Origin: Candidatus Paceibacterota bacterium
GTDB lineage: Bacteria; Actinomycetota; Actinomycetes; Nanopelagicales; Nanopelagicaceae
Direction of reading: 5' to 3'
Assembly: GCA_035530615.1 (NCBI GenBank)
Contig: DATKUL010000002.1
Location: forward strand, 1,012,322-1,076,321
DNA: 64,000 nucleotides
Shown here one piece after another: positions 7,380 through 14,973 of the stretch (its first letter is position 1; the number at the start of each line of letters is the position of its first letter). Made by a program: the position numbers and the translations under genes. The notes under the pieces were generated by a model, which was not told the DNA's origin, did not search any database, and worked only from the letters and a program-made list of their open reading frames with translations.

Positions 7380-8353
7380 GCGCTTCGGACCGCCTTTGCT
7401 GGGGTGATGAGTTTGAGGATCTCAGTTGCGCAAGCAACATCAGTGACCAGACTGTCTATGAGACCAGCGCGAGCTGCACCCAAAACTCCCAGTGCTTTCT
7501 CGCCACCAGCCGCGACCCCAATAACTAAAGGAATATCTGCGATCTCTTCCAGCGTAAGACCGACGACTCGATTGTCCATCTCAGCGCTAACCGCACGGCC
7601 CTGGCTGTCATAAAAACGCGCCGAAATATCGCCTGCATAATTCCTGGCAACCAAATTATAGAGAGTCTTGTTCAAATTAAATTGTCTGAGCACGTCTTCG
7701 CTCGACGGTGAACCGCGTGAACCAATGCCTACCAATGCAATATTTGATTCACGAGAAATCTCGAGTACTTGCGCTATAGACGATTCGTTCAGGAGTGTAT
7801 TGCGCGTCTTTGAGTTACTGACTACGGCTGGTGACAGGAGAGGGACGAATTGCGCGTGTAAGTTTTGTGCCAACGTCCGTCCCAACTCTTCAGCACTGAC
7901 CGAGGAAGAAATGGATGCAAGGCCTCCCATCAATTGAGTGACTCGCAAGCCAGGGACAGTCTCATTTTGGGTCTCCACTATGGTGGCCTCAACGCCTCGT
8001 CCCCAAGAAATCGCAATTGTCATATTGGGTTGTAGCGCACGTGTGAGTGCCATCGCGGCAGCCCGTCCAACGGATGTCAATGTGGTTTCTGAACGATCAG
8101 TACCTACTACCTGAACTTCACCAACGCCTAGAGCTTTCTTCAACTGGTAAGAGAGTGAGTCATGGCGAGTTATAGGTGCGACAATTTTTATCTGCACAAA
8201 ACCCATTCGTTTGGCATCGGAAAGCATCCGCGAAATATTGGAACGAGACGTGCCCATGGCGCGTGCAACTTGATCCTGTGACTGCCCCTTCTCGTAATAG
8301 AGGCGTGCCACACGAAGAATTAACTCCGTGTCCCGCGGTTTCACTATCGTCAC
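7376..8353 (-). CDS. SorC-family sugar-binding transcriptional regulator
   Basis: A 325-residue regulator: N-terminal helix-turn-helix (YYEKGQSQDQVARAMGTSRS, then NISRMLSDAKRMG) and a C-terminal SugarP-binding domain with LMGGLAS, VGIGSRG and GDISARFYDSQG, the phosphosugar pocket pattern of the SorC/DeoR(Bacillus) family. It probably senses the phosphorylated polyol and controls the PTS genes. The start is a GTG. A perfect GTTCA-N5-TGAAC palindrome lies a few bases upstream, suggesting autoregulation. Confidence 0.88.
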   Translation of the reverse strand: MTIVKPRDTELILRVARLYYEKGQSQDQVARAMGTSRSNISRMLSDAKRMGFVQIKIVAPITRHDSLSYQLKKALGVGEVQVVGTDRSETTLTSVGRAAAMALTRALQPNMTIAISWGRGVEATIVETQNETVPGLRVTQLMGGLASISSSVSAEELGRTLAQNLHAQFVPLLSPAVVSNSKTRNTLLNESSIAQVLEISRESNIALVGIGSRGSPSSEDVLRQFNLNKTLYNLVARNYAGDISARFYDSQGRAVSAEMDNRVVGLTLEEIADIPLVIGVAAGGEKALGVLGAARAGLIDSLVTDVACATEILKLITPAKAVRSA

Positions 8354-8357
8354 ATCC

Positions 8358-8372
8358 GTTCAGTAGTTGAAC
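8358..8372. promoter_or_regulatory. candidate SorC-type operator
   Basis: GTTCA-N5-TGAAC is a perfect inverted repeat immediately upstream of the regulator start. Several SorC-family repressors bind TTGAAC/GTTCAA-like half sites, so self-binding is plausible. A single copy was seen; none is obvious before gutM or srlA. Confidence 0.35.
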
Positions 8373-8455
8373 AATAGAGTCAGTGTGCTGCCCGCCACAG
8401 CATTAAGCAAGCATTTAGCGCCGAAATGTCGGAAACTTTTTTGAGTATTTTTAAC

Positions 8456-10150
8456 CTACAAGCCCAGAGAAACCAGAGTGGGAAGGTGTCTCCTTGCGAA
8501 ATCTTTTGCATCTTTTGCATTGCGAGCGCGTAAGGCTGCACTGGCCGCCTCTCGCATTTCGAGATGGGAAAGATTGGTCATGGCGATTGCAACGTCTTCA
8601 ATGGTGCTGACATTGCACGACAAAGAAGTCACCCCCAACCCGACAAGTACGGCCGCCAGAGTTGGATCCGATGCTGCTTCCCCGCACACTCCAACCGGAC
8701 AATTGTTGGCACTGCCGGAAGTTGCAACCCGATGTACTGCGTTCAGCAGCGCGGGTTGCCACGGGTCATTGAAGTGGGCCAATGCCGCAGATTCTCTATC
8801 TGCAGCATGCAGATACTGTCCAAGATCATTGGTGCCAATGGACACGAAGTTAGAGACGGAGGTTATTTCATCGGCCAAGAGAACTGCAGATGGAACCTCG
8901 ATCATTACGCCCGCCGTTTTGATTCCCATACTTTTTGCCAGCGCAACGAAGCTTTCGGCCTCCTCAGGCAATGTGATCATAGGAGCCATAACCCATACAT
9001 CCGCTTCCGTAACTTTGATAGCGTCGGCAATGGCCTGCAGTTGCGTCGTCAATAATTCCTTGTTTATTGCAATCGTGCGGTATCCCCGCACTCCTAGCGC
9101 AGGATTTGGTTCATCCGCAAAAGTTATAAATGCCATTGGTTTGTCGGCGCCCGCATCCAGGGTCCTGATGACCACCTTCTTACCCGCAAAAGGCGTAAAT
9201 GCCTTTATATAGATATCACGCTGCTCATCAAGTGTCGGCGGTGTCTGTCGATCCAAATACAGAAGTTCAGTGCGGAGAAGCCCCACACCGTCTGCTCCAG
9301 CATTGATCGCTACCTCAATATCGGAGAGACGTCCGACATTTGCATAAATCGGGATTGAGATTCCGTCAGTGGTTTCGTACCCATTGCGCCCGCGCACCGC
9401 TCTTTTAGAGCGGCGCACAGTTATAGATGCAGTCAGCGCTGCCAATTCGGTTTCCAGTTCGACGGTTGGATCGAAGGTGACCAGTCCCCTTTGGGCATCA
9501 ACACCAACCTTTCCACTCGTATCTTTCTTCGCAGCCTCGACCACGCCTTTGCATGCAACAACTGCAGGGATCGCTAACGTCCGCGCAATAATCGCGGTGT
9601 GGCTTGTCGGGCCGCCTTCTTCGGTAACAATGGCCAAAATCTGACCGAGCTTCAAATCGCTGGTATCGGCGGGCGAAAGATCACGCGCAATAAGTACAAA
9701 TGGATACTCGAGGTGAGGAATTTCCGGATAGCCCACACCGGAGATGACGCAGATAATCCGATCCCTTATATTTCCCACATCGCTTGCGCGTTCGGCCAGG
9801 TAGCCTCCGGCTTCAATAAGAAGTTGCGTGAAAACCTCGCTCGCTTCCCACATTGCATATGCGGCTCCATACCCTTTGTCGATCAAGGATTCAGCTGTAG
9901 ATAGCAGGGCGCTGTCCTGGGCGATCTCGCTAGATGCCTCCAAGATTTCCTGCGCTTCGCCACTCGTTCTAGCCGCACGACTGGCTAATTCATCAGAAAT
10001 TGTCTTCACTGCATGGTGCAAATTCTCGCGCTCTTGCACGGGAGTCAGCGTCGATTTAATTGAAGAGGGCTTTGGTAGTGCAGCAGCCATCACCTGAAAT
10101 GGACCCAATGCCGCTCCCGTACTCGCGGAAATCCCTTGGAGTGCGTCCAA
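8456..10150 (-). CDS. ptsI: PTS enzyme I (phosphoenolpyruvate-protein phosphotransferase)
   Basis: Transfers phosphate from PEP to HPr. The 564-residue length is standard. The phosphohistidine motif GGPTSHTAIIARTLAIPAVV lies near residue 185, and the PEP-binding barrel shows GVGLLRTELLYLDR, ALGVRGYR, GVMIEVPSAV, SIGTNDLGQY and VGVCGEAASDP. A TTG start at 10150 is preceded by GGAGGG. It lies between the E2-like gene and the SorC regulator in the same direction, so the general PTS protein is encoded with its single EII. Confidence 0.95.
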   Translation of the reverse strand: MDALQGISASTGAALGPFQVMAAALPKPSSIKSTLTPVQERENLHHAVKTISDELASRAARTSGEAQEILEASSEIAQDSALLSTAESLIDKGYGAAYAMWEASEVFTQLLIEAGGYLAERASDVGNIRDRIICVISGVGYPEIPHLEYPFVLIARDLSPADTSDLKLGQILAIVTEEGGPTSHTAIIARTLAIPAVVACKGVVEAAKKDTSGKVGVDAQRGLVTFDPTVELETELAALTASITVRRSKRAVRGRNGYETTDGISIPIYANVGRLSDIEVAINAGADGVGLLRTELLYLDRQTPPTLDEQRDIYIKAFTPFAGKKVVIRTLDAGADKPMAFITFADEPNPALGVRGYRTIAINKELLTTQLQAIADAIKVTEADVWVMAPMITLPEEAESFVALAKSMGIKTAGVMIEVPSAVLLADEITSVSNFVSIGTNDLGQYLHAADRESAALAHFNDPWQPALLNAVHRVATSGSANNCPVGVCGEAASDPTLAAVLVGLGVTSLSCNVSTIEDVAIAMTNLSHLEMREAASAALRARNAKDAKDFARRHLPTLVSLGL

Positions 10151-10170
10151 CGTACCCTCCTCTATATGTG

Positions 10171-10186
10171 TCTAGTTATATCTAGA
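10171..10186. promoter_or_regulatory. TCTAG-N6-CTAGA inverted repeat before ptsI
   Basis: An AT-rich inverted repeat with TCTAG / CTAGA arms sits in the 59-base gap between the E2-like gene and ptsI, about 20 bases before the ptsI start. It could be the operator and promoter region of the ptsI-PTS part of the block. No protein can be assigned to it. Confidence 0.3.
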
Positions 10187-10209
10187 TATTGAGTGTTATG
10201 GATGGGGAT

Positions 10210-11292
10210 TTACAGCGCGTCGATGAGTTGGTCGAGCAAACTGGCCGCCTCTAAAGCATCACAGTAACGCAGGTCAACCGTGAGATTGATTTCTGATTCA
10301 CCAAAAGATGCGTGCGGTGCTCCAACAGACAAGGCAGTTGTATGCGTGGGAAGTAGCATAGGAATTGCTGAAGCAATCTTTGTGTGGGAAATGTCGAAAA
10401 TCGAAGTGGTCGCACCACTCAACATCTGCACGGGGACCTTGCCATCTGCTGCCTGCACTCGTGTGGTTTGAATCCACTCTTGCAAGTGGAGCCCTGGAGA
10501 AAGATCAGGGTCCCTAAAAACCGGAATCGCCAGTCCGTACTTCGATTCCATAATCAATCCCACTCCGATGAAGTCGTGAGTGGATTCATCATGTGTCGAA
10601 ACATTAACGTGCGCATTATTTCTGATAATGCGTGCCCACGTGGAAACTAAATGGGCGCTGCCTTGATCCAAAGAAGACGTGGTGTGAGAGCTAAATCGCG
10701 AGAGAGTTATTTGAGGAACTCCGCGGGTTACTGAGAGGGCTTCGGCTACCTTCTTGCGGTTTGCGACTTTACGAGTCTCAATCACGGACACTGCATGTGG
10801 AGCACTCCCCGATGACTTGTTGACATCTTCATAAGTAATCGTGCCAAAAGGTCCGGTTGGGTGGACGCTCTGGAGGTTTATGCCCCGACTTTCCGCGACC
10901 GCCCGGGCTTTAGGCACAGCCATCACAGTCTTTTCAACAACCGGAATAACCTCCGGCTCTGGAACAACTACCGCCTCTAGCGGCGTCACTGCTTCTGCCA
11001 CCTCAGGTACTGCAGGGGTATTGAAATCGAAACTCATCACCTGAGTATCGGTAAGCAGTACGAGCACCGGAGCCCCAACCAACATGGTTGATCCGACCTG
11101 ACCAACAATCTCTTTCACAACCCCGTCCGCGGGCGACTCTACTTCCATATCAATTTTGTCAGTGGCCACATCAAAGAGAATGTCGCCGGATTTCACGGCA
11201 TCACCCACATTGACTCGAATACCTAAGAGTTCGCCCTCCTCCATTGTCATGCTCATCTTCGGCATAATCACTGCGTACTCAAATTTGCTCAT
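10210..11292 (-). CDS. dihydrolipoamide acyltransferase (E2)-like protein, active-site histidine missing
   Basis: E2-type subunit of a 2-oxoacid or acetoin dehydrogenase complex. Residues 1-80 form a lipoyl domain with the modified lysine in ATDKIDMEVESPADG. A peripheral-subunit-binding segment (KARAVAESRGINLQSVHPTG) is near residue 128, and the rest resembles the acyltransferase core. The core ends LTVDLRYCDALEAASLL where active enzymes have DHRxxDG: histidine is replaced by leucine and glycine by alanine. The gene overlaps E1-beta by four bases. It may be a scaffold or use a different acceptor; annotation as an active acetyltransferase would be unsafe. Confidence 0.8.
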   Translation of the reverse strand: MSKFEYAVIMPKMSMTMEEGELLGIRVNVGDAVKSGDILFDVATDKIDMEVESPADGVVKEIVGQVGSTMLVGAPVLVLLTDTQVMSFDFNTPAVPEVAEAVTPLEAVVVPEPEVIPVVEKTVMAVPKARAVAESRGINLQSVHPTGPFGTITYEDVNKSSGSAPHAVSVIETRKVANRKKVAEALSVTRGVPQITLSRFSSHTTSSLDQGSAHLVSTWARIIRNNAHVNVSTHDESTHDFIGVGLIMESKYGLAIPVFRDPDLSPGLHLQEWIQTTRVQAADGKVPVQMLSGATTSIFDISHTKIASAIPMLLPTHTTALSVGAPHASFGESEINLTVDLRYCDALEAASLLDQLIDAL

Positions 11293-12287
11293 CTCCAGTT
11301 TGCCACCACTTCGCGGGCGGCTTTCACGATGTCTGGAATCTGCGGTACTGCGGCCTTTTCCAATTGGGGAGCATACGGAATTGGAATGTTCATTCCTGCC
11401 AACCTCGAGACTGGAGCAATGAGATGGCCAAGGGAAGGACCAGTCGCGACTCTTGCGATAACTTCATTCAAGAATCCTCCATGCTCCGGTGCTTCCTGCA
11501 CAACCATGAGTCGGCCGGTTTTTTCAAGGGACGCATAAACAGGATCCATGTCCAACGGAGAGATTGTTCGTGGGTCGATGATGGTAAGGGTTACTCCATC
11601 TTTATCTAGTTCCTCTGCTGCTGCCATCGCGCGCGAAACCATAATCCCCGTTGCCACAACTGTGAGATCTTTGCCTTCTCGCAGAACCCGCGAAACGCCC
11701 AGGGGAATTCTGTAAGCCTCTTCTGGAACAGGCTCACGACCTGGAATCTTGTAGAGCAGCTTGTGCTCTAAGAAGATGACTGGGTTTGGATCATCGATTG
11801 AAGATAGGAGAAGCCCCTTCGCCTCGTATGGAGAAGATGGAATAACAACTTTCAAGCCGGGAACATTTGCGAACCATCCCTCAAGACTCTGTGAGTGTTG
11901 CGCCGCTGCACCTGTTCCCGAACCTCCGGCGGCGCGAAGCACGAGCGGAACGTGCAGTCCTCCACCGACCATGAAGTGAATCTTGGCTGCTTGATTGACT
12001 ATCTGATCCATCGCTTGTGCCGTGAAATCGGAGAATTGAATCTCCACGATTGGCCGCATCCCGGAGAGTGCCGCACCAACTGCCGCTCCAACGATTCCAA
12101 GTTCAGAAATCGGAGTATCGCGGACCCGCTCACTGCCAAAACGGTGGTACAAATCGCCAGTTACGCCAAAAGCACCACCGTAGATTCCAATGTCCTCACC
12201 GAGAATAAAGACTTCAGGACGCTCTTCCATGGCGATGGACATCGCTTCACGAAGTGCCTCTGACATTGTCAGCATGCGATCGGTCAT
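11289..12287 (-). CDS. 2-oxoacid/acetoin dehydrogenase E1 component, beta subunit
   Basis: Thiamin-diphosphate-dependent E1 beta chain, 332 residues. Motifs: FILGEDIGIYGGAFGVT near residue 26, RVRDTPISELGIVGAAVGAA, EIQFSDFTAQAMDQIVNQAA (cofactor face) and IIDPRTISPLDMD followed by EAPEHGGF in the C-terminal domain. It pairs with the alpha subunit upstream (4-base overlap) and E2-like downstream. Pyruvate and acetoin versions cannot be separated by eye. Confidence 0.92.
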   Translation of the reverse strand: MTDRMLTMSEALREAMSIAMEERPEVFILGEDIGIYGGAFGVTGDLYHRFGSERVRDTPISELGIVGAAVGAALSGMRPIVEIQFSDFTAQAMDQIVNQAAKIHFMVGGGLHVPLVLRAAGGSGTGAAAQHSQSLEGWFANVPGLKVVIPSSPYEAKGLLLSSIDDPNPVIFLEHKLLYKIPGREPVPEEAYRIPLGVSRVLREGKDLTVVATGIMVSRAMAAAEELDKDGVTLTIIDPRTISPLDMDPVYASLEKTGRLMVVQEAPEHGGFLNEVIARVATGPSLGHLIAPVSRLAGMNIPIPYAPQLEKAAVPQIPDIVKAAREVVANWR

Positions 12288-13285
12288 GAGTTCACCTGCT
12301 TAAACACTGCATCAAGTAAGGTCGCAGGATCTGCAGGTTTGCCCTTCGTTGCTTCATTTACCGCGGCAATAACTTGCGAGGTGGCTTGCGCGTGAACCTC
12401 TGCAATCTCGTCCTCAGTAAGGAGTCCCTTACCTCTTACGACATGTTCGAAGAAGAGAATCGGATCCTTCTTTTTCCACTCATCGATTTCCTCTTTCGTT
12501 CTGTAGAGATTCTTATCGGAGCGAGAGTGGCCTTTCCAGCGATAGGTAACAAATTCAAGAAGCGTCGGACCTTCACCCGCCTTGGCACGTTTAACTGCCG
12601 CTTCAGTCGCTTCGTAAACCGCGACCACATCATTGCCGTCAACGGTGTAACCAGGAATTCCATACCCAAGTCCACGTTCTGAAAGATGATCAATTGCGAA
12701 AGCCAACTCTGTTGACGAACTCATTCCGTATTTATTATTTTCGCAGACCAGGACTACTGGCAACTTCCAAATGGCGGCTAGATTGGCCGCTTCATGGAAT
12801 GCTCCTTCATTCATTGCACCATCTCCGAAGAATGAAACTGCGATAGTTCCTTTCTTCATCATCTTCGATGCAAGTGCGGCACCGATGGCAATGGGAATTC
12901 CACCGCCCACAATTCCATTTGCCCCAAGATTCCCAGTTTCGACATCGGCGATATGCATTGACCCGCCGCGACCACCACAATATCCATTTTCTTTTCCCAG
13001 AAGTTCAGCGACCATCCGCATCAAATCGGCGCCCTTCGCGACGCAATGGCCGTGACCGCGGTGAGTTGAAGTAATTTGATCAGTAATATCAAGAGCCATA
13101 CACACGCCGGTAGGCGAAGCTTCTTGGCCTATCGATAAATGCATCGTGCCGTGCATCATCCCACGACCGAAAAGATCCTCAACCGCCTCTTCCAGTTTTC
13201 TGATGCGCGACATGGTGAGAAGTGCATATCGCGCATTCACACTTGATTCGAGTGGATGGCCGGTAAGAAGTTCTAAAGTAGTCAT
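12284..13285 (-). CDS. 2-oxoacid/acetoin dehydrogenase E1 component, alpha subunit
   Basis: E1 alpha chain, 333 residues, first gene of the dehydrogenase operon. The thiamin diphosphate motif is intact: FFGDGAMNEGAFHEAANLAA followed by VVLVCENNKYG. Also seen are STHRGHGHCVAKGAD, GKENGYCGGRGGSMHIAD and KGHSRSDKNLYRTKEE. AGGAAA precedes the ATG. No E3 (lipoamide dehydrogenase) gene accompanies it in this window. Proximity to the PTS suggests that pyruvate released by PEP-driven uptake, or a product of polyol catabolism, is the substrate. Confidence 0.92.
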   Translation of the reverse strand: MTTLELLTGHPLESSVNARYALLTMSRIRKLEEAVEDLFGRGMMHGTMHLSIGQEASPTGVCMALDITDQITSTHRGHGHCVAKGADLMRMVAELLGKENGYCGGRGGSMHIADVETGNLGANGIVGGGIPIAIGAALASKMMKKGTIAVSFFGDGAMNEGAFHEAANLAAIWKLPVVLVCENNKYGMSSSTELAFAIDHLSERGLGYGIPGYTVDGNDVVAVYEATEAAVKRAKAGEGPTLLEFVTYRWKGHSRSDKNLYRTKEEIDEWKKKDPILFFEHVVRGKGLLTEDEIAEVHAQATSQVIAAVNEATKGKPADPATLLDAVFKQVNS

Positions 13286-13387
13286 TTTCCTACTTTCACA
13301 TATGTGCGAGTGTCTGGATGGATGTGTATATTAAACACCACAACCCCTCGTTATACGATCTCTCCACTCAAAAAAGATTGGTCAATC

Positions 13388-13663
13388 ATGGAAGAATTTC
13401 GAACCACCGTGGCATCCCCTGTGGGATTGCACGCTCGGCCCGCCTCCCTTTTCTCGCGCAGCGCGAAGGAATCCGGATGTGTCGTCCGATTGGCCAAAGT
13501 TACAGATGGAGTGATCTCTGAATTTGTCGATGGCTCTAGCATTCTGCGGGTTATGACTCTCGGAGTGAAATGCGGAGATGAAATCGTGGTGCAAGTTGAG
13601 GGTGAAAATGAAGTGGCGACAGCTGGTGCACTGCGCACACTCGCAGAGAGCGCTGCGCACTAA
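13388..13663 (+). CDS. ptsH: phosphocarrier protein HPr
   Basis: Small PTS carrier, 91 residues starting MEEFRTTVASPVGLHARPAS; GLHARPA holds the phosphorylated histidine. The SSILRVMTLGVKCGDE segment matches the region of regulatory Ser46. The open frame extends upstream to 13304 but that part is unrelated to HPr, so the ATG at 13388 is used although its ribosome site is weak. It diverges from the E1-alpha gene across about 100 bases of shared promoter region. Confidence 0.92.
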   Translation: MEEFRTTVASPVGLHARPASLFSRSAKESGCVVRLAKVTDGVISEFVDGSSILRVMTLGVKCGDEIVVQVEGENEVATAGALRTLAESAAH

Positions 13664-13714
13664 AAATTGACAGGCTTTTGACAGGATCAAAACCCTTAAA
13701 AAGGGAGGTGCTAG

Positions 13715-13780
13715 ATGAGAGTGGCACCACTTAGGTCTATTCTTAAAGTAGTGAGGGCCAATAACGCAGGTCTACTCTAA
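13715..13780 (+). CDS. 21-residue leader-type peptide
   Basis: A 22-codon frame beginning MRVAPLRSIL with a textbook ribosome site (GGGAGGTG, four bases before the ATG). The peptide is basic and ends NNAGLL. It lies between ptsH and the wall-anchored protein, 59 bases before the latter start. Two direct TTGACAGG copies (13667 and 13678) lie upstream but without a clear -10 box. It could be a leader peptide or a genuine small protein. Confidence 0.45.
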   Translation: MRVAPLRSILKVVRANNAGLL

Positions 13781-13839
13781 AGATTGAGAGACATCGAGCC
13801 TCGATGTCGAACAAGAGAAAATAACAGAATCGAAATAGC

Positions 13840-14859
13840 ATGAAAAAAGTAAATAAATTAAGAATTCTTACGGCAGTTGTAGCTCTGCCACTGTTGGCAA
13901 TTTTCACAATTCCAGCATCAGTCTCGGCTGCCGTCCCAACCATAACTCCAGGTAGCACTACGAATTTTGCGGTCCTAGGTGGAACAACGATCACAAACAC
14001 CGGTCCGACCACAATAAGTGGCTCAGCCGGCGGAGACATTGGACTCTTTCCTGGTTCTTCATTCACCGGCAGTACAACTGTCACAACGTCGGGAGTGCAG
14101 CACATTGCAGATACCATCGCAAATACTGCGCAAACGGATTTGGTGACCGCTTATGACAGTATCAGCGCGCCAACTCCCGTAATTCTTGCCTCCCCCGAAT
14201 TGGCATCCAAAGTTATTACGCCAGGTACCTACTCAACGACAGAGGGGAGCCTTACCAACTCCGGCGCACTCACACTTGATGCGCAAGGCGATGCAACTGC
14301 TGTCTTTATTTTTCAGGCAGCATCAACTCTGATTACATCCGCAGGAAGCACGATGACACTCATCAATGGGGCGCAAGCCTGTAACGTTTATTGGAAAGTC
14401 GGAAGTTCGGCAACCCTCGGAACTAATTCCACATTCATTGGACGGATCTATGCTCTGACAACAATTACGGCAGAATCTGGCGCCAACATTCGCGGACAGT
14501 TATTGGCGCGGACGGGCGCGGTCAATCTCAATGCCAACGTGATTACCAATGATGCTTGCGTTGTTGCTACTCCGACTCCAACGCCTACACCAACGCCTAC
14601 ACCAACGGCTACAGTCACGCCGACCCCAACGCCGACTCCAACGCCGACCCCAACGCCTACACCAACGGCTACAGTCACGCCGACCCCAACGCCTACACCA
14701 GTTGCTAGTGTCACTCCAACTCCCAGACCAACCACAGTTGCTGGTGGCAAGTTGCCTAAAACCAGTTCACCTTGGTTCAATCTCTTGGCTATTTCAGGAG
14801 GAATGATTCTCCTGGGTGCATTGGGAATGAGATCAAGGAAATTGATCGGCAATAGGTAA
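13840..14859 (+). CDS. ice-binding-fold (DUF3494) secreted protein with sortase-type anchor
   Basis: A 339-residue exported protein. Residues 1-30 are a signal peptide ([17 protein letters not shown] ... SVSAA). Residues 35-235 match the DUF3494 ice-binding/adhesin beta-helix: [78 protein letters not shown] Thr-Pro-Thr-Pro linker (about 245-295) follows, then LPKTS, a hydrophobic helix and a basic tail, the layout of a sortase substrate (LPxTG variant). It probably sits on the cell wall and binds ice or acts as an adhesin. No sortase gene is in the window. A strong terminator follows. Confidence 0.85.
   Translation: MKKVNKLRILTAVVALPLLAIFTIPASVSAAVPTITPGSTTNFAVLGGTTITNTGPTTISGSAGGDIGLFPGSSFTGSTTVTTSGVQHIADTIANTAQTDLVTAYDSISAPTPVILASPELASKVITPGTYSTTEGSLTNSGALTLDAQGDATAVFIFQAASTLITSAGSTMTLINGAQACNVYWKVGSSATLGTNSTFIGRIYALTTITAESGANIRGQLLARTGAVNLNANVITNDACVVATPTPTPTPTPTPTATVTPTPTPTPTPTPTPTPTATVTPTPTPTPVASVTPTPRPTTVAGGKLPKTSSPWFNLLAISGGMILLGALGMRSRKLIGNR
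14568..14703 (+). repeat. Pro-Thr coding tandem repeat
   Basis: Hexameric ACGCCTACACCA/ACGCCGACCCCA-type units encode the Thr-Pro linker of the wall-anchored protein. A segment of more than 40 bases recurs exactly 60 bases later (14591 onward and 14651 onward), showing recent duplication and likely length variability. Confidence 0.85.
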
Positions 14860-14876
14860 CACACTCATATGTAGTA

Positions 14877-14919
14877 GGCGTGAGCCCTGATAGCGATATC
14901 GGGGCTCACGCCTTTTTTA
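14877..14919 (+). terminator. rho-independent terminator
   Basis: GGCGTGAGCCC pairs with GGGCTCACGCC around a 13-base loop and is followed by six T residues, right after the wall-anchored protein gene. This is the clearest intrinsic terminator of the window. Confidence 0.9.
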
Positions 14920-14973
14920 TCTACCTTTAAACTGTTGTTTTTGCGACTCTGAAACTGTGAGAAACTGCCCCAC

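Noticed and set aside
14448-14864. Leftward frame rich in Val-Gly repeats opposite the Thr-Pro linker
   Set aside because: It is the antisense reading of the proline/threonine repeat and has no ribosome site or independent protein features.
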